Shown: piece after piece, positions 45,800-55,097 of the stretch
How positions within the stretch are numbered: the stretch's first letter is position 1
How the letters are laid out: every line of letters begins with the position of its first letter
The notes under the pieces: model-generated
What the model saw: only the letters and a program-made list of their open reading frames with translations
Databases searched by the model: none
Told to the model about the DNA's origin: nothing
Made by a program: the position numbers and the translations under genes
NCBI RefSeq assembly: GCF_002277025.1
Contig: NZ_NIWD01000009.1
Location: 576,460 to 640,459 of the forward strand
DNA: 64,000 nucleotides
Reading direction: 5' to 3'
DNA from: Sphingopyxis sp. GW247-27LB
Lineage (GTDB): Bacteria; Pseudomonadota; Alphaproteobacteria; Sphingomonadales; Sphingomonadaceae

Positions 45800-46804
45800 A
45801 TGGCGCTGCGCCCGGTTCCCCTCGTCCTGATGCTGGCGGTCGCGCTCGTCGCGATCGCGTCGCTCGCCGGCGTGCGGCAGGCGGCGCGTGCGGCGAACGG
45901 CGCGGTCGCGAGCGGAAACGGCGGCGGGCCGCGCTATGGCCTGTCGACCGTCGGCCTCAGCTATCCCTTTGCCGCGGCGATCGCCAAGGGCTTCAGCGAG
46001 ACGGCGGCGCGCGCCGGGGCGACGGCGATCATCCTCGATGCCAAGGGCGACGTGCAGAAACAGGCCAACGACATCGACGACCTCATCGCCCAGAAGGTGA
46101 AGGGGATCGCGGTGATGCCGCTCGATTCGGTCGTGGCGCAGGGCTGGGTCAGGCGCGCCAACGCGCAGCGGGTGCCGATTGCGGCGGTCGCGGCGCTGGT
46201 CGGCGATCCGCGGACGCGGCCGATCACCGACGTCTACCCCGGTCTGGTCGCGCTGGCGTCGCAGAACGAGGTGGAGGCCGGGCGGGCGGCGGGTCGGCTC
46301 GCCGCGACCTGGCTGCCCCGGGACCGCGTGGCGCGCATCGCGGTGATCGAGGGCGCGGCGGGTTTTCCCGAAGTCGAGCAGCGCGCGCGGGGCTTCCGCC
46401 TCGGCCTCGATGCCGCCGGCGCGCGCTATCGCATCGTCGCCTCGCAGCCGGGCAACTGGACCAGCGAGGGCGGCGAGGCGGCCTGCCAGAACATCCTCGC
46501 GGCGCAGCCCGGCATCGACCTCTTCTACAACGAGGCCGACGACATGGTGATCGGCTGCGCCCGCGCCGTCCGCGCGGCGGGGTCGCGGGCGCGGCTGATC
46601 GGCGTCGGCGGATCGAAGCTCGCGATCGCGTCGATCAAGGCCGGCGCGGTCGACGGCACGGTCTGCTTCAAGCCCGAAGCGCTGGGCGCGCTGGCGTTCG
46701 AGGCGCTGCACGAAGGGGCGGGGGGCAAGGGCGCGCGCTTTCGCACCTATCCGATCCCCGCGGTGACGCGGGCGACCGTCGGGCAATGCGTCGGTCAATG
46801 GTGA
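45800..46804 (+). CDS. Periplasmic sugar-binding protein of a ribose-type ABC importer
   Basis: This 334-residue protein has a signal peptide (L-V-L-M-L-A-V-A-L-V-A-I-A-S-L-A) and a type I periplasmic-binding fold: S-Y-P-F-A-A-A-I-A-K-G-F-S-E, Q-A-N-D-I-D-D-L-I-A-Q-K-V, the N-E-x-E-A-G-R-A-A-G pattern and F-Y-N-E-A-D-D-M-V-I-G-C. It provides the exported receptor for the adjacent ATPase and permease, so this importer does not depend on the two leaderless binding-protein-like genes. The ligand is a sugar or polyol of unknown identity; an apiose-type sugar is possible from context. Confidence 0.88.
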   Translation: MALRPVPLVLMLAVALVAIASLAGVRQAARAANGAVASGNGGGPRYGLSTVGLSYPFAAAIAKGFSETAARAGATAIILDAKGDVQKQANDIDDLIAQKVKGIAVMPLDSVVAQGWVRRANAQRVPIAAVAALVGDPRTRPITDVYPGLVALASQNEVEAGRAAGRLAATWLPRDRVARIAVIEGAAGFPEVEQRARGFRLGLDAAGARYRIVASQPGNWTSEGGEAACQNILAAQPGIDLFYNEADDMVIGCARAVRAAGSRARLIGVGGSKLAIASIKAGAVDGTVCFKPEALGALAFEALHEGAGGKGARFRTYPIPAVTRATVGQCVGQW

Positions 46805-48285
46805 CGCCTTTGCTCTCGCTTGCCGGGGTCGAGAAGGTCTGGCCCAACGGCACCGTCGCCTTGCGCGGCGTCGACCTGACCGTGCAGGCGGGGCGCGTGC
46901 ACGGGCTGCTCGGCGCCAACGGGGCCGGCAAGTCGACCCTGATCAAGATATTGGCCGGCGCGATCCCGCCGACCGGCGGCGCGGTGAGCTGGCAGGGCGA
47001 ACCGGTGCGCTGGAACAATCCGCGCAGCGCGCGAACCGCCGGCGTGGCGACCATCTATCAACATATCCCGCTGGTGCCGACCCTGTCGGTGGCGGAGAAT
47101 ATGCTCCTCGAACAGCGGCGCGGCTGGCGTCAGGATCGCCTCGGCCGCGCGCGCGCCGCCGCCGTCGCGCGCATGCTCGGCGATCCGTTCAATCTCGACG
47201 CCATCGTCGGCGACCTGCCGATCGGCACGCGCCAGATGGTCGCGATCGCGCAGGGGTTGATGAGCGACCCCGCGCTGCTGATCATGGACGAGCCGACCGC
47301 CTCGCTCGCCGGCCACGAACGCGAGCAGGTCTATAGCACCATCCGCCGCCTGACGGACGAGGGCCGCGCGGTGCTGTTCGTGTCGCACTTCCTCGACGAA
47401 ATCGTCGCGCTGACCGACGAGGTGACGGTGCTGCGCGACGGCCGCGCGGTGCTGCATGCCGAGACGGCGACGCTCGACGAGGCCGCGATCGCGGCGGCGA
47501 TTGCCGGGCGGTCGGTCGCGGCACTCGAGCGGGCCGAAAGCGGGCGCCGAACCGGCGCGCCGCTGCTCGAACTCCGCGACCTCGCCTCGCCCGGCAAGCT
47601 CGCGCCGGCGAGCTTCGCGGTCGCGAAAGGCGAGATCGTCGGCGTCGCCGGCATGCTGGGGGCGGGGCGCAGCGAGCTGCTGCACGCGATCTTCGGCGCC
47701 GATCCGGCGGCTGAGGGGCTGGTTTCGCTGGGGGGCGACCGCGTGGGCCGCACGCCGCCCGAAGCGGTGGCGGCGGGCATCGCGCTCGTCCCCGAGGATC
47801 GCGCGGCGCAGGGCTTCGTCCCCGGCATGACCATCGCCGAGAATCTCGCTTTGCCGCGCACCGGCACGCTGATCGCGCGTGCGGACGAGGATGCCGCCGC
47901 GCGGGCCGCGATCGACCGGCTCGCGATCAAGGCGCCGGGACCCGACGCGCTGGTCAGCGAGCTTTCGGGCGGCAACGCGCAAAAGGTGGTGATCGCCAAA
48001 TGGCTGACGCCCGAGACGCGCGTCCTGCTGCTCGACGAGCCGACGGCGGGGATCGACATCGGCGCGCGCACCGACATTCTCCGCCTGATCCGCGCCCTTG
48101 CCGACTACGGCCTCGCGGTCGTGCTCGTCAGCTCGGAATTCGAGGAATTGATCGCCGTCGCGGACCGCATCCTGGTGATGCGCGACGGCGCCGTGGTGGC
48201 CGAGGTCGATCCGGCGGCCATCGACGAGGCGGGGCTGATCCAGCTCGCCAGCGGAACCCACACCGACACAGGAATCGCAGCATGA
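46798..48285 (+). CDS. Ribose-type ABC importer ATP-binding protein (two ATPase domains)
   Basis: This 495-residue protein has two fused nucleotide-binding domains, as in RbsA. The first has Walker A G-A-N-G-A-G-K-S-T near residue 39 and M-D-E-P-T-A-S-L. The second has the degenerate Walker-like G-M-L-G-A-G-R-S-E-L, signature L-S-G-G-N-A-Q-K and L-D-E-P-T-A-G-I-D. The ATG overlaps the end of the binding-protein gene; another ATG four codons upstream is possible. It drives import through the next-encoded permease. Confidence 0.95.
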   Translation: MVTPLLSLAGVEKVWPNGTVALRGVDLTVQAGRVHGLLGANGAGKSTLIKILAGAIPPTGGAVSWQGEPVRWNNPRSARTAGVATIYQHIPLVPTLSVAENMLLEQRRGWRQDRLGRARAAAVARMLGDPFNLDAIVGDLPIGTRQMVAIAQGLMSDPALLIMDEPTASLAGHEREQVYSTIRRLTDEGRAVLFVSHFLDEIVALTDEVTVLRDGRAVLHAETATLDEAAIAAAIAGRSVAALERAESGRRTGAPLLELRDLASPGKLAPASFAVAKGEIVGVAGMLGAGRSELLHAIFGADPAAEGLVSLGGDRVGRTPPEAVAAGIALVPEDRAAQGFVPGMTIAENLALPRTGTLIARADEDAAARAAIDRLAIKAPGPDALVSELSGGNAQKVVIAKWLTPETRVLLLDEPTAGIDIGARTDILRLIRALADYGLAVVLVSSEFEELIAVADRILVMRDGAVVAEVDPAAIDEAGLIQLASGTHTDTGIAA

Positions 48286-49400
48286 ACAGGACCACCGACT
48301 GGCGCCAGATCTTCGGGCTGCGGGAGGCGGGCGTCTATTACGCGCTGCTGATCCTGCTCGCGCTGCTGGCGGCGATCGCCCAGTCGCAGGGGCTCCCCAA
48401 TTATCTCTCGGCGCAGAATCTCGGCAACATCGCCTATCAGGCGTCGCTCGTCGGCATCATGGGCGTCGCGATGACGGTGATGCTGATCACCGGCGCGTTC
48501 GACCTGTCGGTGGCCTCCGTCGCCGCGCTCGCGGCCGCGGTGCTGATCGGGCTGGCGCCCGGCATCGGCTTTCCGCTGGCGGCGCTGGCGGCGATCACCA
48601 CTGCGATCGGGATCGGGATCGTCAACGGCGTCATCGTCCAGTTCGTCGGGATCAACGCCTTCATCGTCACCCTCGGCACGCTGACCGCGGTGCGCGGCCT
48701 CGTGCTCGTGCTGACCGACGGCCGCTCGCTGATGGTCGAGCGGCCGGAGGTGCTCCAGCAGATGCTCGCCTTCGAAAGCACGCGCGTGCCGCTGTTCTGG
48801 CCCCTGCTGGCGATCGCGGCGGCGCTGCTGGTGCTGGCGGCCCTGAAGCGGCGGCCGCTGCCGGGGCTCGGCGGCGTGGTCATCGCGGCACTCGCGCTCC
48901 TTGCGGGGCGGGGCTTCGCGGTCGCCGCGCCGGTGGTCTATCTCGCCCTGTTCACGGCGATCGTCTGGGCGGTGCTGCGCTTCACGGTTGTCGGCCGGCG
49001 CGTCTACGCCGTCGGCGGCAATGCCGAGGCGGCGCGCCTCTCGGGCATCAGCGTCCATGCCTACAAGATCGGTGCCTTCATCCTGTCGAGCGCGGCCGCG
49101 GGGTTCGCCGGCGTGCTGTTCGGCTGCCGGCTCGGCGCGATCAATCCCACCGCGTTGCAGGGCGCCGAACTGACGGTGATCGCCGCGGCGATCCTCGGCG
49201 GCACTTCGCTGCTCGGCGGCGCGGGCAGCGTGGTCAAGACGGTGGTCGGCGCCTTGCTGCTCTTCACGCTCACCAACGGCTTCAACGTGCTCAACCTCGG
49301 CGCGAGCTACCAGGGGCTGATCGAGGGTATCGTCGTGATCGCCGCCGCGGCCATCTACACGGTCGGCGGCAAGCGCGGCGCGCGCAAGGCGGCGGCATGA
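48282..49400 (+). CDS. Ribose-type ABC importer permease
   Basis: This 372-residue protein has about ten membrane helices and the RbsC-type landmarks G-V-A-M-T-V-M-L-I-T-G-A-F-D-L-S-V, G-I-N-A-F-I-V-T-L-G-T-L, the cytoplasmic coupling region V-G-G-N-A-E-A-A-R-L-S-G-I and A-A-I-L-G-G-T-S-L-L-G-G. It starts within the ATPase stop (ATGA) and its own stop overlaps the next gene. Confidence 0.95.
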   Translation: MNRTTDWRQIFGLREAGVYYALLILLALLAAIAQSQGLPNYLSAQNLGNIAYQASLVGIMGVAMTVMLITGAFDLSVASVAALAAAVLIGLAPGIGFPLAALAAITTAIGIGIVNGVIVQFVGINAFIVTLGTLTAVRGLVLVLTDGRSLMVERPEVLQQMLAFESTRVPLFWPLLAIAAALLVLAALKRRPLPGLGGVVIAALALLAGRGFAVAAPVVYLALFTAIVWAVLRFTVVGRRVYAVGGNAEAARLSGISVHAYKIGAFILSSAAAGFAGVLFGCRLGAINPTALQGAELTVIAAAILGGTSLLGGAGSVVKTVVGALLLFTLTNGFNVLNLGASYQGLIEGIVVIAAAAIYTVGGKRGARKAAA

Positions 49401-50566
49401 CCCGGCTGCGCATCGCCGTCCGCCGTTTCGGGCCGTTCGAGAGCGCCATCGCCCGGCAGTTCGCCGATTTCACACGCGTGCGGGGCGTCGACGCCACGAT
49501 CGAGGCGGTGCCGATGGACCTCAATCCGCTGCACCACAGCGTCATCGCTGAACGGGGCCTCGCCAGTGGCGCGTGGGATATCGCCTTCCTCAACACCGAC
49601 TGGCTGGCCGAGGCGGTGGCGGACGATCTGCTCGAGGATCTGGCGCCGCACATGGCGCGCGCGCCGGTGCCGGACTGGCCCGATGCCTGGAGCCCGTCGC
49701 TGACCGGCCTCCAGCGCTTCGGCGGCGGATTGTGGGCGATGCCCTATCACGACGGGCCCGAATGCCTGGTCTATCGCAAGGACCTGATCGAAGAGCCGCC
49801 GCGGACCTGGGAGGCGTTTCATGCGCTGGCCCGGCAGCATCATGCGCCGGACGAGGGGCGCTACGGCACGGTGCTCGCGCTGTTCCCCGACGGTCACAAC
49901 AGCTTCTATGATTTCTGCATCCATATCTGGTCGCGCGGCGGCGAGGTGTTCGATCGGGACGGGCGGCCCGACTTCACGTCGGATGCCGCGCACGCCGCGC
50001 TCGATTTCCTGCGCCTGCTGGCAAGCGACGACCGGGCCATTGCGCCCGATTGCCGGTCGCTCGACAGCGTCCGGTCGGGCGCGCTGTTCGCCGAGGGCAA
50101 GGTCGCGCTGATGGCGAACTGGTTCGGTTTCGCGGCGCATGCCGACTCGGCGCCCGAAAGCGCGGTGCGCGGGCTGGTCGACGTCGCCCCGCTGCCGGCC
50201 GGGCCGGGCGGGCGCAGCGTGTCGCTCAACGTCTTCTGGGTGCTCGCGATCGGGGCGGGGTCGCGCAACAAGACGCTGGCCTGGGATTTCCTGCGCCACT
50301 GCGCGACGGCGGAGATGGACCGGCTGACGACGATCGAGGGCGCGATCGGCGTCCGGCGGTCGACCTGGACCGGCGCGGAGATCAACGCGCGCCTCCCCTA
50401 TTATCACCGGCTCGAATGGCTGCACGAACATGCGCGCGCGATGCCGATCACGCCCGACCTCGCGCGGATCAGCCATATCGTCGACGATCTGGTGACCGAG
50501 GCGGTGACGACCGACCGGCCGACCGGCGAGCTACTCGCCGCGGCGCAGGCGCGAGCGGTCCCATGA
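49397..50566 (+). CDS. Solute-binding-protein-fold protein without signal peptide, copy 2
   Basis: This 389-residue protein has a family 1 binding-protein pattern: W-D-I-A-F-L-N-T-D-W-L-A-E-A, then G-G-G-L-W-A-M-P-Y-H-D-G-P-E, L-V-Y-R-K-D-L-I and F-A-E-G-K-V-A-L-M-A-N-W-F. The N-terminus is M-T-R-L-R-I-A-V-R-R-F with no hydrophobic leader, and the ATGA overlap with the permease fixes the start. It is distantly like copy 1. An exported binding protein for the importer is already present, so this protein probably works in the cytosol, perhaps together with the CoA-transferases. Function unknown. Confidence 0.8.
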   Translation: MTRLRIAVRRFGPFESAIARQFADFTRVRGVDATIEAVPMDLNPLHHSVIAERGLASGAWDIAFLNTDWLAEAVADDLLEDLAPHMARAPVPDWPDAWSPSLTGLQRFGGGLWAMPYHDGPECLVYRKDLIEEPPRTWEAFHALARQHHAPDEGRYGTVLALFPDGHNSFYDFCIHIWSRGGEVFDRDGRPDFTSDAAHAALDFLRLLASDDRAIAPDCRSLDSVRSGALFAEGKVALMANWFGFAAHADSAPESAVRGLVDVAPLPAGPGGRSVSLNVFWVLAIGAGSRNKTLAWDFLRHCATAEMDRLTTIEGAIGVRRSTWTGAEINARLPYYHRLEWLHEHARAMPITPDLARISHIVDDLVTEAVTTDRPTGELLAAAQARAVP

Positions 50567-51612
50567 GCGCGTTGCAGCAAGCCTGGCCGATGCCGAGCGC
50601 GCCGCGGCCGATCGTCATCATCGGCACCGGCGGGATCGTGTCCGACGCGCATCTGCCCGCCTATCGCAAGGCGGGTTTCGCCGTCGCGGGCCTGTACGAC
50701 CTCGACCGCGCGCGCGCCGAGGCGCTGGCGGCCGAATGGGGCATCGCCCGCGTGTTCGGCTCGATCGAGGAGGCCGCGGCCGAGGATGCGGTGTTCGACG
50801 TCGCGGCGCCCCCGGTGGCGCATCGCGCGATCCTCGAGGCACTGCCCGAAGGGGCGGCGGCGCTGCTCCAGAAGCCGATGGGGCTCGATCTGTCGGAGGC
50901 GACCGCGATCCGCGACGCCTGCCGCGCGCGGGGGCTGACGGCTTCGGTCAATTTCCAGCTCCGCTATTCGGCGATGATGCTGGCGATCGGCGATGCGATC
51001 CGCCAGGGGCGGCTCGGCGAGCTCACCGAGATAGAGGTGCACATCAACCTCGTGACGCCGTGGCATCTCTTTCCGCATCTGAAGCCCAATCCGCGGGTCG
51101 AGATCGTCAGCCATTCGATCCACTATCTCGACACGATCCGTGCGCTCGCCGGCGATCCGCAGGCGGTGTTCGCGCGCAGCTTCGGCCATCCGGCGAGCGA
51201 CCTTGCCGACACGCGCACGTCGATGATCCTCGACTATGGCGACACGCTGCGGGTCCAGCTCTCGATCAACCATCATCATGATTTCGGTCGCCGTTTTCAG
51301 GACGCGAGCTTCCGCGTCGAGGGCGCCGACGGCGCCGCGCTCGCCAAGCTCGGCCTGCTGCTCGACTATCCGGTCGGCGAGCCCGACGAACTGTGGCTCG
51401 CCGGCCGCGGCGGACCGTGGGAGCAGGTGCCGCTGGCGGGCGCCTGGTTTCCCGATGCCTTCATCGGCCCGATGGCCAATCTCCAGCGTTTCGCCGCGGG
51501 CGAGGACGACCGGCTCGCGACGAACGTCGAGGACGCCTGGCGGACGATGGCGCTCGTCGAGGCCGCCTATCGAGCGGGCAGCCAGCCCGGAACTTCCATC
51601 CCCCAAGACTGA
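50563..51612 (+). CDS. Gfo/Idh/MocA family oxidoreductase
   Basis: This 349-residue protein has an N-terminal Rossmann domain (G-T-G-G-I-V-S-D-A-H-L-P near residue 21) and the C-terminal beta-sheet domain of the family. The usual E-K-P motif is Q-K-P at residues 103-105. The H-S-I-H-Y-L-D segment carries the probable catalytic His. Members oxidise sugars, inositols or their glycosides with NAD(P). D-apiose dehydrogenase belongs to this family (recalled), so a role in forming a lactone for the ApnL-like enzyme is possible but unproven. Confidence 0.88.
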   Translation: MSALQQAWPMPSAPRPIVIIGTGGIVSDAHLPAYRKAGFAVAGLYDLDRARAEALAAEWGIARVFGSIEEAAAEDAVFDVAAPPVAHRAILEALPEGAAALLQKPMGLDLSEATAIRDACRARGLTASVNFQLRYSAMMLAIGDAIRQGRLGELTEIEVHINLVTPWHLFPHLKPNPRVEIVSHSIHYLDTIRALAGDPQAVFARSFGHPASDLADTRTSMILDYGDTLRVQLSINHHHDFGRRFQDASFRVEGADGAALAKLGLLLDYPVGEPDELWLAGRGGPWEQVPLAGAWFPDAFIGPMANLQRFAAGEDDRLATNVEDAWRTMALVEAAYRAGSQPGTSIPQD

Positions 51613-51624
51613 GGATTTTCAAAC

Positions 51625-52347
51625 GTGATCGACCTGACCGGAAAAACCGCCTTCATCACCGCCGCCGCCCAGGGCATCGGCCGCGCTTCGGCGCTCGCGC
51701 TCGCCGCCGCCGGCGCGCGCGTGATCGCGACCGACGTCAACGAGGCGGGGCTCGACGGTCTCGCGGGCGAGCGTATCGAAACGCGCCGGCTCGACGTGCT
51801 CGACCCGGCGGCGGTCGCCGCGCTTCGCGACGAGGCGATCGACATTCTGTTCAACTGCGCGGGCGTGGTGCACGGCGGCTCGGTTCTGGAGGCCAGCGAC
51901 GCCGATCTCGATTTCGCCTGGCGGCTCAACGTCATGGCGATGACGCACACCTGCCAGGCGGTGCTGCCCGGCATGGTGGCGCGCGGCGGCGGGGCGATCA
52001 TCAACATGGCGTCGGTCGCGTCGAGCGTGAAGGGCGTTCCCAACCGCTACGCCTATTCGGTGACCAAGGCGGCGGTGATCGGTCTCACCAAGTCGATCGC
52101 GGCCGATTTCGTCGGGCAGAATATCCGCGTCACCGCGATCTGCCCGGGGACGGTCCAGACGCCGTCGCTTGACGAGCGGCTCGCGGCCGGCGGGGATTAT
52201 GAAGGCGCCCGCGCGGCGTTCATCGCGCGCCAGCCGATCGGGCGCATCGGCGCGCCCGAGGAGATCGCCGATCTCGTCGTCTATCTGGCGGGCGCGACCT
52301 ACACGACCGGCCAGGTGCAGATCATCGACGGCGGCTGGGCCATCTGA
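51625..52347 (+). CDS. Short-chain dehydrogenase, sugar-acid (keto-deoxy-fuconate/rhamnonate) type
   Basis: This 240-residue SDR starts at a GTG after GAGGA. It has T-A-A-A-Q-G-I-G-R (residues 12-20), acidic D37 for NAD, N-C-A-G near 77 and the catalytic Y144/K148 with Ser upstream. The A-S-V-A-S-S-V-K-G-V-P-N-R and I-C-P-G-T-V-Q-T-P-S-L segments match the DHRS6-like group that includes 2-keto-3-deoxy-L-fuconate and -rhamnonate dehydrogenases, as I recall them. It would act after the IlvD/Edd dehydratase. It is the last gene of the eight-gene operon. Confidence 0.88.
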   Translation: MIDLTGKTAFITAAAQGIGRASALALAAAGARVIATDVNEAGLDGLAGERIETRRLDVLDPAAVAALRDEAIDILFNCAGVVHGGSVLEASDADLDFAWRLNVMAMTHTCQAVLPGMVARGGGAIINMASVASSVKGVPNRYAYSVTKAAVIGLTKSIAADFVGQNIRVTAICPGTVQTPSLDERLAAGGDYEGARAAFIARQPIGRIGAPEEIADLVVYLAGATYTTGQVQIIDGGWAI

Positions 52348-52384
52348 AAAAAAAAGGCCGCCCGGTCGAAATGACCGGGCGGCC
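52347..52384 (-). terminator. Rho-independent terminator of the TonB-dependent receptor gene, shared with the SDR operon
   Basis: GGCCGCCCGGTC pairs perfectly with GACCGGGCGGCC. On the minus strand the hairpin is followed by nine T residues, giving a strong terminator for the receptor gene. On the plus strand it directly follows the SDR stop but lacks a T-run, so it would be weaker in that direction. Confidence 0.93.
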
Positions 52385-52405
52385 CATCTGTCCGTCTTTG
52401 CCTCT

Positions 52406-55015
52406 CTAGAATTTGAAGCGCACGCCGGCGAGGAACTGGCGGTCATCGATCGACACCTGCCCCGGGCGGGTCTCGTCGACATAATAGGTCGCCTCGGCGG
52501 TGCGCAGCAGATTGCTTCCCTCGAGCGACACGGTGATGTTCGGGGTCACGTCATAGTTGATCGACGCATCGAGCCAGCCATAGCCCTTGCGATAGACAAG
52601 CCCGACATTGCCGTCGCCGGTGAACAGCCCCTGATAGAATTTGGAGCGGTAATTATAGGCGACACGCGCTGACAGGCCGCCCTTTTCATAGAGGCCGCTG
52701 ATGTTGAAGCTGTGCTTGGACAGGTTCGGCAGCGGGGTGATGAAGCCCGCGACCGCGCTGGGCGTCTTGGAATCGACATAGGTGTAGTTGGCCTGGATGC
52801 CGAAGCCCGACAGCGCGCCCGGCAGGAAGTCGAAGAAAGCCTGCCCGCCGATTTCGGCGCCCTTGATGTCGCCGCTCTCGCCGTTGGTCGGCTGCGACAG
52901 GTTATAGAGGATGCCGTCGATCGGGACGTTGGGCGTCACGGTGGTGAAGATGAAGCCCTTCACCTTGCGATAGAAGCCCGCCGCATAGACCGAGCCGGTC
53001 GGCGAGAAATAATATTCGAGGCTGACGTCGGCCTGATCCGCGCGCAGCGGCTTCAGGAACGGGTTGCCGCTCGACGCCTGACCGTTGGCGGGCACCAGGG
53101 TCAGCGACGGCGAGAGCTGGCCGAAGTCGGGCCGCGTCAGCGTCTTCGACGCCGACAGACGGAGCTGCAGATCGTCGGTCAGGCGGAAGCGGATGTTGCC
53201 GCTCGGCAGAACGCTCACATAGCTCGAGTGGACATTGAGCGGCGTCAGGACGACGGTGCCGCCCACGGTCGAGTTCTGGTTGCCCGTCACGTTGAGCTGG
53301 GTCTGCACCACGCGAACGCCGACATTGCCGTCGATGGGCAGCGCGCCCTCGGTCTTGAACAACAGCTGGGCATAGCCGCCGGTGGTCGTCTCGTTGATGT
53401 CGAAGATCGTCTTCGGATCGACCGCGGGCGCCGTCGTGATGCCGATCGCGTTGCGGACAGAGTCGAAATCGCCGCGCAGCAGCGCCGGATCGGCGACCAG
53501 CGGGTTATAGGTGATGTTGGATGCGCTCCGGTAGAAATCGTCGAACGGCATCGGCTGGAACAGATCGGCATAGGGCGTCGCGTCGGTCCCCGCCGCCGGG
53601 CTGCTGAAGAAGCGGATCGGGGTGAATTCCATCGAGCGCTTCGCCCAGCGCACGCCGACCTTGAAGCCTGACAAGAAGTCGCTCTCGATCTGGAAATCGC
53701 CGTCGAGGCGCCCCGCATAGCTGTCGCCCTTGTAGTGGTTCTCGCTGCGGGTCAGCGACGACAGGTCGTACGAACCGATCTGGGTCAGGTCGACGCCCGA
53801 CAGCAACGTCGTCGCGACGCCGCCGTTGGTGTTGCCGGTCACGTCGATCTGCACCTGGGGCACCGTCGTGCGCAGGTCGAGCTCGGAGTAATAGAGCGTG
53901 TTGGTCGATTTCTGATAGGAGAAGTCGGCCGAAAGGGTGGCGGCATCGGCCGACCACTTGCCGCCGAACGAGAACTGGCGGTTCTTGTCATAGGTGTCGC
54001 GCGCCACGCCGAAGGTCGAGACCACGACGTTCGAGAAGGTGCCGCTCTGGAAGTCGTTGGTGCCGGGGAACAGCGTGACGCTGCCCGGCACGACCGCGTA
54101 GCCGTTGGTCGCGACGTTGAGGCCATATTGCTCCTGAATCGAGCGGAATTCCTGGTAGCTGCCCTGCGCATAGATTTCGAAGTCGGGCGTCGGGCGCCAT
54201 TGCCAGGTGCCGTCGATGCCGATGCGGGTGCGCTTGCCGCTGATCAGCGGTTCATAGGTGCCGTTGGGCGTAATCACCTCCTGGCCCGCAATGACGTCCG
54301 TGCGGCGGCTGTGCGCGCCGACCGAGACGATGTCGGCGCGGAACGAGCGCTGCTGGAACGAGCCCGAGAGCAGCACGCCCATCTCGCCGTCGCCGACCCC
54401 CCATTTCGTCGAGATCAGGCCCGACGCCATCGGGTTCCATTTGTCGGCGAGGTCGTTGTAGCGGCCGCGGAGGCTGCCGCTGACGGTTAGGTTGTCGAGA
54501 TCGAGCGGCATGCGCGTGCGTAGGTCGATGACGCCGCCGATGCCGCCTTCGACCAGATCGGACGAGGGCGTCTTGTAGATGTCGATGCCGGCGAGCAGTT
54601 CGGCCGGAAAATCCTGAAGGTTGAAGCTGCGCCCGCCGCCCGCGGTGAAGATCTCGCGGCCATTGAGGGTCGCGAGCACCTGGGTCAGGCCGCGGATCGC
54701 GACCGATCCGCCTTCGCCGCGGTCGCGCGACACCTGGATGCCGGACACGCGCTGCAGCGCTTCGGTGGTGTTCATGTCGGGCAGCTTGCCGATGTCGTCG
54801 GCGACGATCGAATCGACGATCTGGTTCGCGTCGCGCTTGCGCTGCTGCGCGGATTCAAGGCTGGCGCGAATGCCGGTGACGACGATAGCGTCGCCCTCGT
54901 CGGCGGGAGCCGCTTGGGCATTGTCGGCGGCCGCATCCTGGGCAAAGGCCGGAAAACTCAGGGTCGTCAGCGAGACGGCGGCGGCACTTGCGAGCAGATA
55001 AGCATTGCGTTTCAT
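52406..55015 (-). CDS. TonB-dependent receptor, Xanthomonas/Caulobacter glycan type
   Basis: This 869-residue outer-membrane receptor starts after GAGGAGGAG and has a signal peptide ending in F-P-A-F-A-Q. The TonB box region (D-A-I-V-V-T-G-I-R-A-S-L) leads directly into the sub-family signature S-I-V-A-D-D-I-G-K-L-P-D-M-N and A-L-Q-R-V-S-G-I-Q-V-S-R-D-R-G-E-G, then the plug and beta-barrel with C-terminal G-V-R-F-K-F. This group commonly imports oligosaccharides. It is divergent from the beta-propeller glycosidase gene and probably brings in the glycan that the two exported glycosidases cleave. Confidence 0.94.
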   Translation of the reverse strand: MKRNAYLLASAAAVSLTTLSFPAFAQDAAADNAQAAPADEGDAIVVTGIRASLESAQQRKRDANQIVDSIVADDIGKLPDMNTTEALQRVSGIQVSRDRGEGGSVAIRGLTQVLATLNGREIFTAGGGRSFNLQDFPAELLAGIDIYKTPSSDLVEGGIGGVIDLRTRMPLDLDNLTVSGSLRGRYNDLADKWNPMASGLISTKWGVGDGEMGVLLSGSFQQRSFRADIVSVGAHSRRTDVIAGQEVITPNGTYEPLISGKRTRIGIDGTWQWRPTPDFEIYAQGSYQEFRSIQEQYGLNVATNGYAVVPGSVTLFPGTNDFQSGTFSNVVVSTFGVARDTYDKNRQFSFGGKWSADAATLSADFSYQKSTNTLYYSELDLRTTVPQVQIDVTGNTNGGVATTLLSGVDLTQIGSYDLSSLTRSENHYKGDSYAGRLDGDFQIESDFLSGFKVGVRWAKRSMEFTPIRFFSSPAAGTDATPYADLFQPMPFDDFYRSASNITYNPLVADPALLRGDFDSVRNAIGITTAPAVDPKTIFDINETTTGGYAQLLFKTEGALPIDGNVGVRVVQTQLNVTGNQNSTVGGTVVLTPLNVHSSYVSVLPSGNIRFRLTDDLQLRLSASKTLTRPDFGQLSPSLTLVPANGQASSGNPFLKPLRADQADVSLEYYFSPTGSVYAAGFYRKVKGFIFTTVTPNVPIDGILYNLSQPTNGESGDIKGAEIGGQAFFDFLPGALSGFGIQANYTYVDSKTPSAVAGFITPLPNLSKHSFNISGLYEKGGLSARVAYNYRSKFYQGLFTGDGNVGLVYRKGYGWLDASINYDVTPNITVSLEGSNLLRTAEATYYVDETRPGQVSIDDRQFLAGVRFKF

Positions 55016-55097
55016 CGGATTTCTCCTCCTCCTCGGCATATTGTATTATGATTCGCGGGATTAGTATTATTTTATGCGGAGGATGCAATAGCTCATT

